64,000 nt of DNA, from assembly GCF_022809715.1 (NCBI RefSeq), contig NZ_CP094459.1, positions 1,054,001-1,118,000 of the forward strand, written 5' to 3'. The stretch comes from Burkholderia pyrrocinia (GTDB taxonomy: Bacteria > Pseudomonadota > Gammaproteobacteria > Burkholderiales > Burkholderiaceae). The position numbers were made by a program, and so were the translations under genes. The notes beneath the pieces were generated by a model. That model saw only the letters and a list, made by a program, of their open reading frames with translations. It searched no databases and was not told the DNA's origin. Positions 37,426-46,650 of the stretch are shown here, in pieces; the stretch's first letter is position 1, and every line of letters starts with the position of its first letter.

Positions 37426-38814
37426 TCAATGCCGCGCCGCGATGAGCGACGCGGTCTTCAGATGAAAGCGCCATGCCATCAGCGCCGCGACGCTCGCGAG
37501 GCCGGCCGCGAGCCCCCACCACAGGCCGCGCGCGCCGAGGCCCGCATGGAACGCGAACCAGTAGCCGGTCGGGAAGCCGATGCCCCAGTAGCCGAAGGTC
37601 GCGGCGAGCATCGGGATGCGCGTGTCCTTCAGGCCGCGCAGCGCGCCCGACGCGACGGTCTGCATCCCGTCGACGATCTGGAACACCGCGGCGATGCCGA
37701 GCAGCGACGCCGCGAGCGACACCGTGGCCGCATTGGCCGGGTCGTCGAGATGAAGATACAGGCCGACGATCGTGTGCGGCGCGACGATCATCACGATGCC
37801 CGACAGTGACATGAACGCGACGCCGAGCGCGAGCGCGACGAAGCCCGCATGCCGCGCGGCGACGGGCGAACCCGCGCCGACCCAGTAGCCGACCCGGACG
37901 TTGGCGGCCTGGCCGATCGCGAGCGGCACCATGAACGACACCGACGCGACGTTCAGCGCGATCTGGTGCGCGGCCAGCGACGTCGCGCCGAGCACGCCGA
38001 CCGTGAGGCCGGTGCCGAGGAACAGCGTCGATTCGACGCCGTACGTGATCGCGACGGGCCAGCCGATGCCGATCAGCTCGCCCATCACGGGCAGCTTCGG
38101 GCGTGCCGCGGTCACGAAATGGCGGAAGCGCTGCCGGCCGTGCAGCAGCCAGATCAGCGCGAGCGCGGTGAGCCAGATCGTGATCGTCGTCGCGACCGCC
38201 GATCCGAGAAAGCCGAGGCGCGGCAGCCCGAATGCGCCGTGGATCAGCCCGTAGTTCAGCACGCCGTTGACGCCGACACCGCCGATCGACACCCACAGCA
38301 GCCGCCGTGCGGCGCCGATCGCCGGCAGGAACGCGCGCATCAGCCCGACGCCGATCAGGCTGCCGAGCGCCGCGAAGCGCAGGATGCCCGTGTATTCGCC
38401 GACGTGATGCGCGAGCAGCGGTGGCTCGTGGAACATCAGCAGGATCGGTTCGGCCAGCGACAGCGCGACGATCGCCGGAATCGCGAGCAGCACGGACAGC
38501 GCGAACCCGGTCCAGTAGATGTGCGGCACGCGGTCCTCGGCCTGGGCGCCGCGCGCATGCGCGACGCTCACGCTGACCGACGACAGCACGCCTTGCAGAA
38601 TGGTGACGATGACGAAGAAGAAGTTCGCGCCGAGACCGCCGGCCGCGAGCGAATCGGGGCCGAGCGAACCGAGCAGCACCGTGTCGGTGACGCTCATCGC
38701 CATCTGTGAAAGTTGCGCGATCGCGAGCGGTGCGGCGAGGCGCGCGGTATCGGCGGCGTGACTGGACAGGGACGGCGGCGCGGCGGCCGTCCGCGTGAGA
38801 CCGGAATGCGACAT
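37426..38814 (-). CDS. MATE-family multidrug efflux protein (NorM-like)
   Basis: A 462-residue inner-membrane antiporter with twelve predicted helices in two MATE halves. Family blocks include PLAIAQLSQMAMSVTDTVLLGSLG in helix 1-2, VGINGVLNYGLIHG-like GVGVNGVLNYGLIHGAFG and LAAHQIALNVASVSFMVPLAIGQAANVRVG. NorM proteins expel cationic drugs with Na+ or H+. It is 151 bp upstream of fumC on the same strand, with no evident coupling. Confidence 0.9.
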   Translation of the reverse strand: MSHSGLTRTAAAPPSLSSHAADTARLAAPLAIAQLSQMAMSVTDTVLLGSLGPDSLAAGGLGANFFFVIVTILQGVLSSVSVSVAHARGAQAEDRVPHIYWTGFALSVLLAIPAIVALSLAEPILLMFHEPPLLAHHVGEYTGILRFAALGSLIGVGLMRAFLPAIGAARRLLWVSIGGVGVNGVLNYGLIHGAFGLPRLGFLGSAVATTITIWLTALALIWLLHGRQRFRHFVTAARPKLPVMGELIGIGWPVAITYGVESTLFLGTGLTVGVLGATSLAAHQIALNVASVSFMVPLAIGQAANVRVGYWVGAGSPVAARHAGFVALALGVAFMSLSGIVMIVAPHTIVGLYLHLDDPANAATVSLAASLLGIAAVFQIVDGMQTVASGALRGLKDTRIPMLAATFGYWGIGFPTGYWFAFHAGLGARGLWWGLAAGLASVAALMAWRFHLKTASLIAARH

Positions 38815-38946
38815 GGAATGGGCGCTCGCGCGGGTGCGGGCCCGCGCTGTCTGTATTTATTTTGAGAGACGGCTAGCTTACGGCTTTATTCGTACGGTGT
38901 CGAACGCGCGCGCCGATGGCCATGTCGCGGACAGGGGGAACAGGCG

Positions 38947-39165
38947 CTAGGCTTCGCGCACCGCGATGCGCGTGTCGCCGAGCAGCACGACCTGGCCCGC
39001 GCGGATCTTGCAGGTCTTGCGAAGCTCGACCGCGCCGTCGACTTTCACCGCGCCGGACGCGACGATCAGCTTCGCGGTGCCGCCGCTGTCCGCGAGGCCG
39101 GTGATCTTCAGAAGGTTGTGCAGCTCGACGTATTCGCCGGTCAGCGTGAAATCCAGGTTGGGCAT
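38947..39165 (-). CDS. S4-domain RNA-binding protein (YbcJ-like)
   Basis: A 72-residue protein that is essentially one S4 domain: FTLTGEYVELHNLLKITGLADSGG, then AKLIVASGAVKVDGAVELRKTCKI and GQVVLLGDTRIAV. Small S4 proteins of the YbcJ group bind RNA, presumably ribosomal. The ribosome site is weak and the ATG at 39165 is chosen on family length. Confidence 0.85.
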   Translation of the reverse strand: MPNLDFTLTGEYVELHNLLKITGLADSGGTAKLIVASGAVKVDGAVELRKTCKIRAGQVVLLGDTRIAVREA

Positions 39166-39435
39166 GACGAAGAAGGTGCGCAATGCGCGGAAGGAATCGC
39201 CTCGCATCATACGGCACCGCGGGCCGGCGTGCGAGCGCGGGCGGTCGCGGCACGCAGTTGTTAAGGACTGTGAGCGATTCGTCAGCAAATGAAACGGTGG
39301 GTAACAGTCTGAGAGATTCGAGAACCTGCCGTGCGGGCCGCGGGTCTTTTGTCGTACCTGCTGCGTGTTGCGGCGGGGGACGCGACGGACCGCATCGCTG
39401 CGGTTCGCGCCCACAACTTCTTGAGGAGGATTGTC

Positions 39436-39837
39436 ATGTCCAAGATTCGTACGATGCTGATCGGTGCCGCGCTGACGGCGTTCGCCACTTCGGCCGCGTT
39501 TGCCCAGACGGGCACGGCGGCGCAGGGCGCGGCAGGTGCCGGCGTGCAGGCGCAGACCCCGGCAGCGGGTGTCGGCGCGGGCGTGCAGGGCAGCGCCGGC
39601 GCGAACGCGTCGGGCAACGCGGTCGGCGGCGCAACCGATGCGGTCGGCGCGGCAGCCGACGGCGCGAAGGATACGGCGTCGTCGGCCGTCCACTCGGCCA
39701 AGAAGCACACGAAGCACGCCGCGAAGTCGGCCAAGAGCCATGTCGGCTCGGCCAAGGCGAAGGCTGGCGAAGCGACCGAAGGCGGTGCATCGGTCGGCGC
39801 GGAGGGTGGTGCATCGGCTCAGGGCGCCACGCAGTAA
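39436..39837 (+). CDS. Exported Ala/Gly-rich protein with Lys/His-rich centre
   Basis: A 133-residue protein. Residues 1-23 are a signal peptide (MSKIRTMLIGAALTAFATSA, cleavage after AFA). The next 60 residues are Ala/Gly/Val-rich and disordered. Residues 84-115 are basic and helical (HSAKKHTKHAAKSAKSHVG), reminiscent of histone-H1-like or acid-shock-type repeats; the end is Gly/Ala/Glu. A perfect GAGGAGGA ribosome site lies upstream. I do not recognise a function. The DNA is strongly GC-biased as its neighbours. Confidence 0.75.
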   Translation: MSKIRTMLIGAALTAFATSAAFAQTGTAAQGAAGAGVQAQTPAAGVGAGVQGSAGANASGNAVGGATDAVGAAADGAKDTASSAVHSAKKHTKHAAKSAKSHVGSAKAKAGEATEGGASVGAEGGASAQGATQ

Positions 39838-39968
39838 GCGATGCCTGGCGCCGCGCGACGCTCGCCCCGGACGGCGCGTCGCGACGGCGGCCGTCCGGCG
39901 GCCCGGTTCGCTTTGCGCGAACCGGGCCGTTTTCATGTGTTCATGCTTTCGGCAGCGCGGGCGCGCGG

Positions 39969-40745
39969 TTACGGCCGACGCTGTCCTTGGCCTTGTCCCT
40001 GCGCGGGGCGCGCGGCAGCCGGCGTGAATACGCTGCGCAGCCACGCGGCGAGCCGCGCGAAGACGTCGTACGGCTCTTCGACGAAGATCTCCGGTTTCAG
40101 CAGCCGCAGGTATTCCATGATCTGCTGCGCTTCCTGTTTCTGGAACGAGCCATGTGCGAGCCCGAGCCGCAGCAACCCGCGCAGTTCGCCGAGCTTGTCG
40201 CGCGCGGTGCTGCCGACGCTCATCTCGCATGCGAGCTTGGCTTCGTAAACCCGTTGCCGCAGCGATTCCGCAAGCCGCCACGCGGGCGTCTGCATCAGTT
40301 CCTCGAGCGCCTGGATGTCCTGAGCCGCGCCCTTGATCTGCGACGCGAGCGGGTCGATTTGCGCCGGGTCGCCCTGCGCCTCGGCGACGATCGCCTTCGC
40401 CCAGTCGCGGCACGCCTTCGCGAGCTCGTCGGGCGTCCATTCGGAGCGCGACGCGAAGCCGAAGCCGAATTCGGCGGCCTGCCGCATCAGGATCGCGACG
40501 ACGTCCGGAAATTCCTTGTCGAGCGTGCGCTTGGCCCACGCGTACTGGCCGCCCTGCAGCATCCGCTGCACCGCGTGCTCGGTCAGCGGAACCATGTTGT
40601 CGAGCAGCTTCGCGCGCAGGAAATCCTCGAACGACGGCGTCGCGAACTGCGGGTCGAGTTTCAGCGACACGCGGACGAACGCGTCGTAGTCCTTGCGCAG
40701 GGACTCGAGCGTGTCGTCCTTGAGGGAAAGGGTGATCTGGCCCAT
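39969..40745 (-). CDS. Conserved hypothetical protein, helical, no known domain
   Basis: A 258-residue cytoplasmic protein without signal or membrane segment. It begins MGQITLSLKDDTLESLRKDY and is predicted mostly helical, with a cluster of charged residues and a low-complexity Gln/Gly end (AQGQGQGQRRP). I see no catalytic motif. Codon use is normal for the window, so it is likely a genuine gene; function unknown. Confidence 0.7.
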   Translation of the reverse strand: MGQITLSLKDDTLESLRKDYDAFVRVSLKLDPQFATPSFEDFLRAKLLDNMVPLTEHAVQRMLQGGQYAWAKRTLDKEFPDVVAILMRQAAEFGFGFASRSEWTPDELAKACRDWAKAIVAEAQGDPAQIDPLASQIKGAAQDIQALEELMQTPAWRLAESLRQRVYEAKLACEMSVGSTARDKLGELRGLLRLGLAHGSFQKQEAQQIMEYLRLLKPEIFVEEPYDVFARLAAWLRSVFTPAAARPAQGQGQGQRRP

Positions 40746-40906
40746 GAATCGTCTCGATGGCGGCCCGCGCAGGCCGGCGGTCGGCACGGCGCACCGGTGC
40801 GGGCGCAGCGTCGACTGACCGGTGCGCGCCGAGGCCGGTGGCGGGTTTTCACTTCCTATATCGGCGCGCCGCGCGGAAACTTGAGCGCGCGTGGTGGAGT
40901 GTCCGC

Positions 40907-41245
40907 TCAGGCGGGCAGCCAGTGCGGCAGCACGATCCCTTGCCAGAAAAAGAACACCGCGAGGCCCGCCGCGATCGTCACGAGCGGGCGACGGGTCGCC
41001 GCCGACACGAGCACGGCGGCGAGCGCGCCGACGAGCTGCGGATTGCGCCAGGTCAGTTCGGCCGTGCCGCCATGGGGCGAGACGGTCATCGGCACGATGA
41101 TCGCGGTCAGCACGGTGACGGGCACGAAGCCGAGCGCGGTCCGCACGAGCGGCGGAAAGGTCAGCCGCTCGCCGAACAGGAACAGCGTCGTGCGGATTGC
41201 GTAGGTGATGACGGCCATCCCGAGGATCAGCAGCGCGTAGCTCAC
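40907..41245 (-). CDS. azlD: AzlD-family branched-chain amino acid exporter small subunit
   Basis: A 112-residue protein with about four hydrophobic helices (SYALLILGMAVITYAIRTTLF, FVPVTVLTAIIVPM, LVGALAAVLVSA and TIAAGLAVFFFWQGI). It starts at a GTG that overlaps the azlC stop by four bases (GTGA), typical of translational coupling. AzlCD exports branched-chain amino acids and analogues such as azaleucine. Confidence 0.87.
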   Translation of the reverse strand: MSYALLILGMAVITYAIRTTLFLFGERLTFPPLVRTALGFVPVTVLTAIIVPMTVSPHGGTAELTWRNPQLVGALAAVLVSAATRRPLVTIAAGLAVFFFWQGIVLPHWLPA

Positions 41246-42009
41246 GATGCGGCCTCCGTGCGTGATCGTGCGCGCGAGCGCTCGTGCCGCAGTGTCAGCG
41301 CGACGCCGATCGCGACGCCGGCGGCAACCGCGCCGAGCAGCCCGAGCTTGTACGGCCAGCCCTGCCAGAAGTACGCGAGCGTGCCGGCCGTCGCGGCCGC
41401 CGCGAAATAGCGCAGCGTGCCGAGCTGCGGGACGACGATCGCGATGAAGGTCGCCGCCATCGCGAAATCGAGGCCGAGCGACTGCAGGCCCGGGAATGCC
41501 GCGCCGAAGCCGATGCCCGCGAGCGTCCAGACCTGCCAGTTCAGGTACATCGCGAGCCCGGAGCCGAAAAAGTAGTGGGGGCCGATCGTGCCGGGCGGGA
41601 AGTGCCGGTAGTGCCCATAGGCGACCGCGAACACTTCGTCGGTCATCAGCGCGCCGAGCGTGGCGCGCCAGCGCAGCGGCAGGTGCGCGACATAGGGCGC
41701 GAGCGTCGCGCTGTACAGCAGGTGGCGCAGGTTCACGATCAGCGTCGTCGCGAGTACGACGACGAAGCTCGCGCTGCCCGCGATCAGGCCGAGCGCGATG
41801 AACTGCGCGGAGCCTGCGAACACGGCGAGCGACATCAGCACGCCGTGCCACGCGGCGAGCGGGCCGCCGCCGACGAGCGTGCCGAAAATCACGCCGAACG
41901 GCGCCGCGCCGATCATCATCGGGATCGTGTCGCGCGCGCCGTCGAGCCATTCGTTGAGCGGCCGGCGAGGGGGTGATGCGGGTGTCGGGTTCAAAGCGCG
42001 CTCCTCCAT
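41242..42009 (-). CDS. azlC: AzlC-family branched-chain amino acid exporter large subunit
   Basis: A 255-residue integral membrane protein. The family signature is TIPMMIGAAPFGVIFGTLV, followed by SLAVFAGSAQFIALGLI, NLRHLLYSATLAPYV and DEVFAVAYGHYR. With AzlD (LIV-E family) it forms the exporter. The ATG at 42009 has only a weak ribosome site. An AraC-type regulator gene lies 124 bp upstream on the same strand. Confidence 0.9.
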   Translation of the reverse strand: MEERALNPTPASPPRRPLNEWLDGARDTIPMMIGAAPFGVIFGTLVGGGPLAAWHGVLMSLAVFAGSAQFIALGLIAGSASFVVVLATTLIVNLRHLLYSATLAPYVAHLPLRWRATLGALMTDEVFAVAYGHYRHFPPGTIGPHYFFGSGLAMYLNWQVWTLAGIGFGAAFPGLQSLGLDFAMAATFIAIVVPQLGTLRYFAAAATAGTLAYFWQGWPYKLGLLGAVAAGVAIGVALTLRHERSRARSRTEAAS

Positions 42010-42133
42010 GCGTTGGAGGATAGCGGGCCGGTGGTTTGCCGGCTTGTATGTTCTTGCGGTCGCGGGCGGGTTGGCTGCCCGGGCGTTTGCCGGCGCGGCG
42101 GCAAGCGAGCGGCCGGATGCGGGAAGCCGCGCG

Positions 42134-43048
42134 TCAGCTCGCCTGCCAGCGCCCGGGCGGCACGCCGAACATCCGTTTGAAATGCCGCGTGAAGTGACTC
42201 TGGTCGACGAAGCCGCTGGCCGCCGCGACGTCGGCGACGGGCACGCCTGCCCGCAGCGGTGCCAGCGCGCGCTGCAATCGCAGCTGGTTGCGCCAGGCAT
42301 GCGGCGGCATGCCGGTCGTACGCGTGAACAGGCGCGCCGCGTGGAACGGCGACAGGCCGGCCGCCTGCGCGACTTCGTCCAGCGTCACCGTGCACGTGAG
42401 ATCGGCGGCGAGCCGCTCGCGCATCGCGTCGACGCGCGGTTCGTCCGCTGCGAGCGGCGCCGGTCGCGGCTGCGCGTCGGCGTGGCGCACGATCAGCGTC
42501 GACAGCGCGTCGAGCATCGCCGTTTCGGCGGCGAGCGGATCATAGATGCGCGGTGCGCCGGAGGCCGGATCGCCGGCCGCCGCATCGTCGGCCGGCTGCC
42601 CGTGCGCATGGGACGACAGCGCGCGCTCGCTGCCGGCTTCCATCATCCGGTGCGCCAGCGCGAGCCGGGCCGCGAGGTCGGTGTCGCGAATCACGTCGGG
42701 GGCAAACCACGGTGCGTCCTGCGGGCGGCCGGCGATCGCGCTCGTGAGTTCGCGGATGAATTCGATCGGCATGTAGCTGACGCGATAGCACCAGCCTTCG
42801 TCCGCCGCGCGCGAGCCCGTATGCACCTCGCCGGGATTGATCACGGGCACGGTACCCGTTTCGGCGACATGGCCGCTGCCGCGATAGGTGAAGCGTTCCG
42901 CGCCTTCGAGAATCACGGGGATCGTGTACGCGTCGTGCCAGTGGGGCGCGAACGTGTGGTCGCGATAGGTGGCCGTGACCAGATCCGTGTCCGGCAGCAG
43001 CGGCGTGCGCCAGTAGCGTGCGGAGTCTGGAAGGCGGGTGGCGGACAT
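42134..43048 (-). CDS. AraC-family transcriptional regulator (probable azlCD regulator)
   Basis: A 304-residue protein. The N-terminal cupin (HWHDAYTIPVILEGAERFTYRG, PVINPGEVHTG) binds an unknown small ligand. A Ala-rich linker near residue 150 leads to two helix-turn-helix units at the C-terminus: TLDEVAQAAGLSPFHAARLF and VADVAAASGFVDQSHFTRHF, with FGVPPGRW at the end. Its position upstream of azlC in the same direction suggests it controls amino acid export; this is inference. Confidence 0.86.
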   Translation of the reverse strand: MSATRLPDSARYWRTPLLPDTDLVTATYRDHTFAPHWHDAYTIPVILEGAERFTYRGSGHVAETGTVPVINPGEVHTGSRAADEGWCYRVSYMPIEFIRELTSAIAGRPQDAPWFAPDVIRDTDLAARLALAHRMMEAGSERALSSHAHGQPADDAAAGDPASGAPRIYDPLAAETAMLDALSTLIVRHADAQPRPAPLAADEPRVDAMRERLAADLTCTVTLDEVAQAAGLSPFHAARLFTRTTGMPPHAWRNQLRLQRALAPLRAGVPVADVAAASGFVDQSHFTRHFKRMFGVPPGRWQAS

Positions 43049-43110
43049 GATCGGGCGCGGGAGCGGTCGAACCGACAGTGTATCGCTCGCGCGCCCGCCA
43101 GGTGCGGGCC

Positions 43111-43596
43111 TTACTTGACCGGAATCGTCGTGCCGGCCGGCATCGGCACCGCGGTGACGGCGTTCTTCGGGCTGCCGCTGACGATGCGGTCACTGTAGGT
43201 CAGGTAGACGATCGTGTTGCGCTTCCTGTCGACCACGCGCACGACGTGCAGCGTCTTGAAAATGAACGACATGCGTTCGCTGAACACGTCGGTCTGCTGC
43301 TTGAGCGGTTCCTTGAAGCTGATCGGGCCGACCTGCCGGCACGCGATCGATGCCTCGCTCGGATCCTCGGCGACGCCGAGCGTGCCCTTGATGCCGCCCG
43401 TGCGGGCGCGCGACACGTAGCAGGTCACGCCGTTCACGACCGGATCGTCGTACGCCTCGACGACGACGCGGTCGGAGCCCGTTACGCGGAAATGGGTGTT
43501 GACGCTGCCGACCTCCTCCGCGTGCGCGAGCGGCGCAGCGGCGAATGCGGAGAGCAGGAGGGCGAAGGGTGCGGCGCGCAGGAGGCGGTGCTTCAT
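43111..43596 (-). CDS. creA: CreA-family periplasmic protein
   Basis: A 161-residue exported protein: signal peptide 1-26 (ending AAPLAHA) and the CreA fold with the conserved [37 protein letters not shown] and [15 protein letters not shown]. CreA is widespread in proteobacteria, but its role is unknown. The two conserved cysteines (in TCYVS and IACRQ) may form a disulfide. Confidence 0.9.
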   Translation of the reverse strand: MKHRLLRAAPFALLLSAFAAAPLAHAEEVGSVNTHFRVTGSDRVVVEAYDDPVVNGVTCYVSRARTGGIKGTLGVAEDPSEASIACRQVGPISFKEPLKQQTDVFSERMSFIFKTLHVVRVVDRKRNTIVYLTYSDRIVSGSPKNAVTAVPMPAGTTIPVK

Positions 43597-43676
43597 CGAC
43601 GGAACCGGATGCGAATGCGGGACATAGACTCTAGCATGCGCGGGACCGGGCCACGAAAACGCGAAAGGGCGGCCGG

Positions 43677-43709
43677 AAAAACAAAAGGCCCGTCGAATGA
43701 CGGGCCTTT
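43677..43709 (-). terminator. Terminator after the second tRNA-Asn
   Basis: On the minus strand AAAGGCCCGTC-ATTC-GACGGGCCTTT is followed by TTTGTTTTT. Confidence 0.85.
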
Positions 43710-43716
43710 CGCTGTC

Positions 43717-43792
43717 TGGCTCCCCGACCTGGGCTCGAACCAGGGACCTACGGATTAACAGTCCGGCGCTCTACCGACTGAGCTATCGGGGA
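43717..43792 (-). tRNA. tRNA-Asn (GUU), second copy
   Basis: A 76-nt cloverleaf with encoded CCA. Acceptor arms are TCCCCGA and TCGGGGA with discriminator G; the D arm has AGCTCAGTCGGTAGAGC, the anticodon loop CTGTTAA carries GTT at its centre, and the T arm has GGTTCGAGCCC. Identical to the copy at 43863-43938. Confidence 0.97.
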
Positions 43793-43823
43793 ATAAATCG
43801 GTACATCTGCGTTTGCGTCACCA

Positions 43824-43850
43824 ACAAAAAACCCGTTCACCTTCAACGGG
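43824..43850 (-). terminator. Terminator-like hairpin between the two tRNA-Asn genes
   Basis: On the minus strand CCCGTT-GAAGGTG-AACGGG is followed by TTTTTTGTT. It could end part of the transcription or serve as a processing site. Confidence 0.7.
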
Positions 43851-43862
43851 CCTTTGCGTTTT

Positions 43863-43938
43863 TGGCTCCCCGACCTGGGCTCGAACCAGGGACCTACGGA
43901 TTAACAGTCCGGCGCTCTACCGACTGAGCTATCGGGGA
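43863..43938 (-). tRNA. tRNA-Asn (GUU), first copy
   Basis: Same 76-nt sequence as the downstream copy, with encoded CCA and GTT anticodon. It is the promoter-proximal one; promoter at 43959-43987. Confidence 0.97.
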
Positions 43939-43958
43939 ACAAACAGCAGAGAAACGAG

Positions 43959-43987
43959 ATTGTATGGAGTGTCGGCTAACCTGTCAA
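43959..43987 (-). promoter_or_regulatory. Sigma-70 promoter of the tRNA-Asn pair
   Basis: Minus strand: TTGACA (43982-43987), 17-bp spacer, TACAAT (43959-43964), 21 bp before the first tRNA. Consensus -35 and near-consensus -10. Confidence 0.85.
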
Positions 43988-44034
43988 TACTTTTGGGCCG
44001 CAGCGCACAAAAAATTTCTGCGGCCGCCGCGCGA

Positions 44035-44358
44035 TCAGCGCTCGAGCAGGTGCAGCTTGTCCTGCACGTCCTTCCACTCGTCCGCGTCGGCCGGTGCCGG
44101 CTTGGTCTTCGTGATCGACGGCCAGCCCTTTGCCAGCTCGGCATTCAGCTCGGTGAACTGCTGCTGGTCGCCCGGAACGTCTTCTTCGGCATAGATCGCA
44201 TTGGTCGGGCACTCGGCAACGCACACGGCGCAGTCGATGCACTCGTCCGGATCGATGGCGAGAAAGTTGGGACCTTCACGGAAGCAATCCACCGGGCACA
44301 CATCCACGCAATCCGTGTATTTGCACTTGATGCAGCCTTCGGTCACAACGTGAGTCAT
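44035..44358 (-). CDS. fdxA: 7Fe ferredoxin (FdxA-type)
   Basis: A 107-residue Azotobacter-FdI-like ferredoxin. Cys9, Cys17 and Cys50 should hold the [3Fe-4S] cluster and Cys21, Cys40, Cys43 and Cys46 the [4Fe-4S] cluster ([19 protein letters not shown] and [13 protein letters not shown]). It carries the typical extended C-terminus ending HLLER. CAGGAGC precedes the ATG. A TACAAT (44413-44418, minus) may be the -10, and a perfect palindrome TTGGCGCCAA at 44396-44405 sits just downstream of it, a possible operator. Confidence 0.95.
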   Translation of the reverse strand: MTHVVTEGCIKCKYTDCVDVCPVDCFREGPNFLAIDPDECIDCAVCVAECPTNAIYAEEDVPGDQQQFTELNAELAKGWPSITKTKPAPADADEWKDVQDKLHLLER

Positions 44359-44657
44359 TAAAACGCTCCTGCTTGGCGGTATATATGGGGTGGCGTTGGC
44401 GCCAAAAGCGGCATTGTAACTGAAGCGCAAAACCCGCATGGCGTGGTCGGCTTTCCGGCTTATATCGTTTCGTGATTAGTTTATGGGGCCCGCCGAGGGG
44501 CGCGCAAAGAGGAACCCGGATACGGGCGTCGGCGCGACGGAGCGGGGCGGCAGGCGGTTTCGCGATGGTCGGGCCCGCATTCGGGTAACATGGCCGACAG
44601 ACCGGGCGGCGCGCTGTGCGCCGGGGCCCTGTCACGATATTGGCGGTGCCGCAAATC

Positions 44658-45857
44658 ATGATCATCACTTCGCTGCTCGACACGGATCTCTACAAGTTCA
44701 CGATGATGCAGGTCGTCCTGCATCACTTCCCGGCGGCAAACGTCGAATACCGTTTCAAGTGCCGCACGCAAGGCGTCGATCTCGTGCCGTACATCGACGA
44801 GATCCGCGACGAGGTGCGCGGCTTGTGCTCGCTGCGTTTTTCCGACGTCGAACTCGACTACCTGCGGCGGATGCGCTTCATCAAGAGCGATTTCGTCGAC
44901 TTCCTCGCGCTGTTCCACCTGAACGAGAAGTACATCTCGATCACGCCTTCGCCGAAGGGCAACGGCGAGATCGACATCGAGATCAAGGGGCCGTGGCTGC
45001 ATACGATCCTGTTCGAGATCCCGGTGCTCGCGATCGTCAACGAAGTCTATTTCCGCAACACGCAGCGCGAGCCCGACTATCGCGAAGGCCGCGAGCGGCT
45101 GCGCGAGAAGATCAAGCTGCTCGGCGCGAAGCCCGAGTTCGCCGACTGCAAGATCGCCGACTACGGCACGCGCCGGCGCTTCTCGAAGGTCTGGCACGAG
45201 GAAGTCGCGCTCACGCTGCGCGACGGCCTCGGCCCGCAGTTCGCGGGCACGAGCAACGTGCTGTACGCGATGAAGCACGACATCACGCCGCTCGGCACGA
45301 TGGCTCACGAGTACCTGCAGGCGTGCCAGGCGCTCGGCCCGCGGCTGCGCGACTCGCAGATCTACGGCTTCGAGATGTGGGCGAAGGAATATCGAGGCGA
45401 CCTCGGGATCGCGCTGTCTGACGTCTACGGGATGGATGCGTTCCTGAACGACTTCGACATGTACTTCTGCAAGCTGTTCGACGGCGCGCGCCACGATTCG
45501 GGCGATCCGTTCGACTGGGGCGAGCGGATGCTGCGCCATTACGAGGCGAACCGGTGCGACCCCCGCACGAAGGTGCTCGTGTTCTCGGACGCGCTCGACA
45601 TCCCGAAGGTCATGCAGTTGTACGAACGGTTCCGCGGCCGCTGCAAGCTCGCGTTCGGCGTCGGCACGAACCTCACCAACGACCTCGGCTACGTGCCGCT
45701 GCAGATCGTGATCAAGATGGTGCGCTGCAATGGCCAGCCGGTCGCGAAGCTGTCGGATTCGCCGGGCAAGAGCATGTGCGACGACAAGGCCTATCTCGCG
45801 TACCTGCGCCAGGTGTTCGGCATCGCGCAGCCGGTCGATGAAGACGCGTCGAAGTGA
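44658..45857 (+). CDS. pncB: Nicotinate phosphoribosyltransferase
   Basis: A 399-residue NAD-salvage enzyme joining nicotinate and PRPP with ATP hydrolysis. Blocks include [46 protein letters not shown] and the C-terminal [19 protein letters not shown]. The catalytic His is in [15 protein letters not shown]. The ATG at 44658 gives the standard length (E. coli 400). The 299-bp gap to fdxA contains only promoter-type sequence. Confidence 0.95.
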   Translation: MIITSLLDTDLYKFTMMQVVLHHFPAANVEYRFKCRTQGVDLVPYIDEIRDEVRGLCSLRFSDVELDYLRRMRFIKSDFVDFLALFHLNEKYISITPSPKGNGEIDIEIKGPWLHTILFEIPVLAIVNEVYFRNTQREPDYREGRERLREKIKLLGAKPEFADCKIADYGTRRRFSKVWHEEVALTLRDGLGPQFAGTSNVLYAMKHDITPLGTMAHEYLQACQALGPRLRDSQIYGFEMWAKEYRGDLGIALSDVYGMDAFLNDFDMYFCKLFDGARHDSGDPFDWGERMLRHYEANRCDPRTKVLVFSDALDIPKVMQLYERFRGRCKLAFGVGTNLTNDLGYVPLQIVIKMVRCNGQPVAKLSDSPGKSMCDDKAYLAYLRQVFGIAQPVDEDASK

Positions 45858-45902
45858 GCGTCGGCCGTTCGGTCGAAGGTGCGTGGCGGCAGGGGCGGCC
45901 GG

Positions 45903-45908
45903 TATAAT
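45903..45908 (+). promoter_or_regulatory. -10 element (TATAAT) upstream of lutC
   Basis: Consensus TATAAT 37 bp before the lutC ATG. No clear -35 hexamer at 17 bp (GTGCGT-like), so strength is uncertain. Confidence 0.5.
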
Positions 45909-45944
45909 CCGACGTATTGCACGCCAACGTCACGAGGACCGTTC

Positions 45945-46607
45945 ATGGACACTTCTGCTGCCCGTCGCCAGATCCTCGCGCGCATTCGCGCGGCGCAGGG
46001 GCGCGCGGCCGAGCCCGATGCAGCGGAGCGCGACGGCGTCGCCGATTATCTCGCCCGCCATCCGCAGGGCCCGCGCCCGCCGATGCCGGCCGATCTCGTC
46101 GCCGCATTCGTCGACGAAGCGGCACGCCTGTCGACGACGGTCGACGAAGTCGCGACGCTCGCCGACGCACCGGCCGCCGCTGCCCGCTATCTTTCCGCTC
46201 ACGGCCTGCCGACGCAGGCCGTCGCATGGCGCACGCTGGCCGATCTCGACTGGGCCGGCGCAGGCCTGTCGGTCGAGTGCCGCAAGCCGCGCGACGGCGA
46301 TCTCGTCGGCCTTACGGGCTGCTTTTGCGCGACCGCCGAAACGGGTTCGCTGGTGCTGCTGTCCGGTCCCGATACCTATGCATCGGCCGGCCTGCTGCCG
46401 GAGACGCACATCGCGATCGTGCCCGCGTCGCGGATCGTCGCCGGTCATGAAGACGCGTTCGCGCTGATCCGTGCGGAGCGCGGCGAGTTGCCGCGCGCGG
46501 TCAATTTCGTATCGGGCCCGTCGCGCACGGGCGACATCGAGCAGACCATCGTACTGGGCGCGCACGGCCCGTATCGCGTGCATGCGATCGTCGTCCGGGG
46601 CGCATGA
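45945..46607 (+). CDS. LutC/YkgG-family protein
   Basis: A 220-residue LUD-domain protein (DUF162). The C-terminal half has LTGCFCATAETGSLVLLSGP and later PRAVNFVSGPSRTGDIEQTIVLGAHGPY, which mark LutC. LutC normally works with LutA and LutB to oxidise L-lactate through iron-sulfur clusters. Here no lutA or lutB is adjacent; the next gene, 43 bp on, encodes an antiporter. GAGGA precedes the ATG. Confidence 0.88.
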   Translation: MDTSAARRQILARIRAAQGRAAEPDAAERDGVADYLARHPQGPRPPMPADLVAAFVDEAARLSTTVDEVATLADAPAAAARYLSAHGLPTQAVAWRTLADLDWAGAGLSVECRKPRDGDLVGLTGCFCATAETGSLVLLSGPDTYASAGLLPETHIAIVPASRIVAGHEDAFALIRAERGELPRAVNFVSGPSRTGDIEQTIVLGAHGPYRVHAIVVRGA

Positions 46608-46650
46608 CGCGCCCGCCGCATCCACTACCACTCGAACAAGGAAGTTCTGC

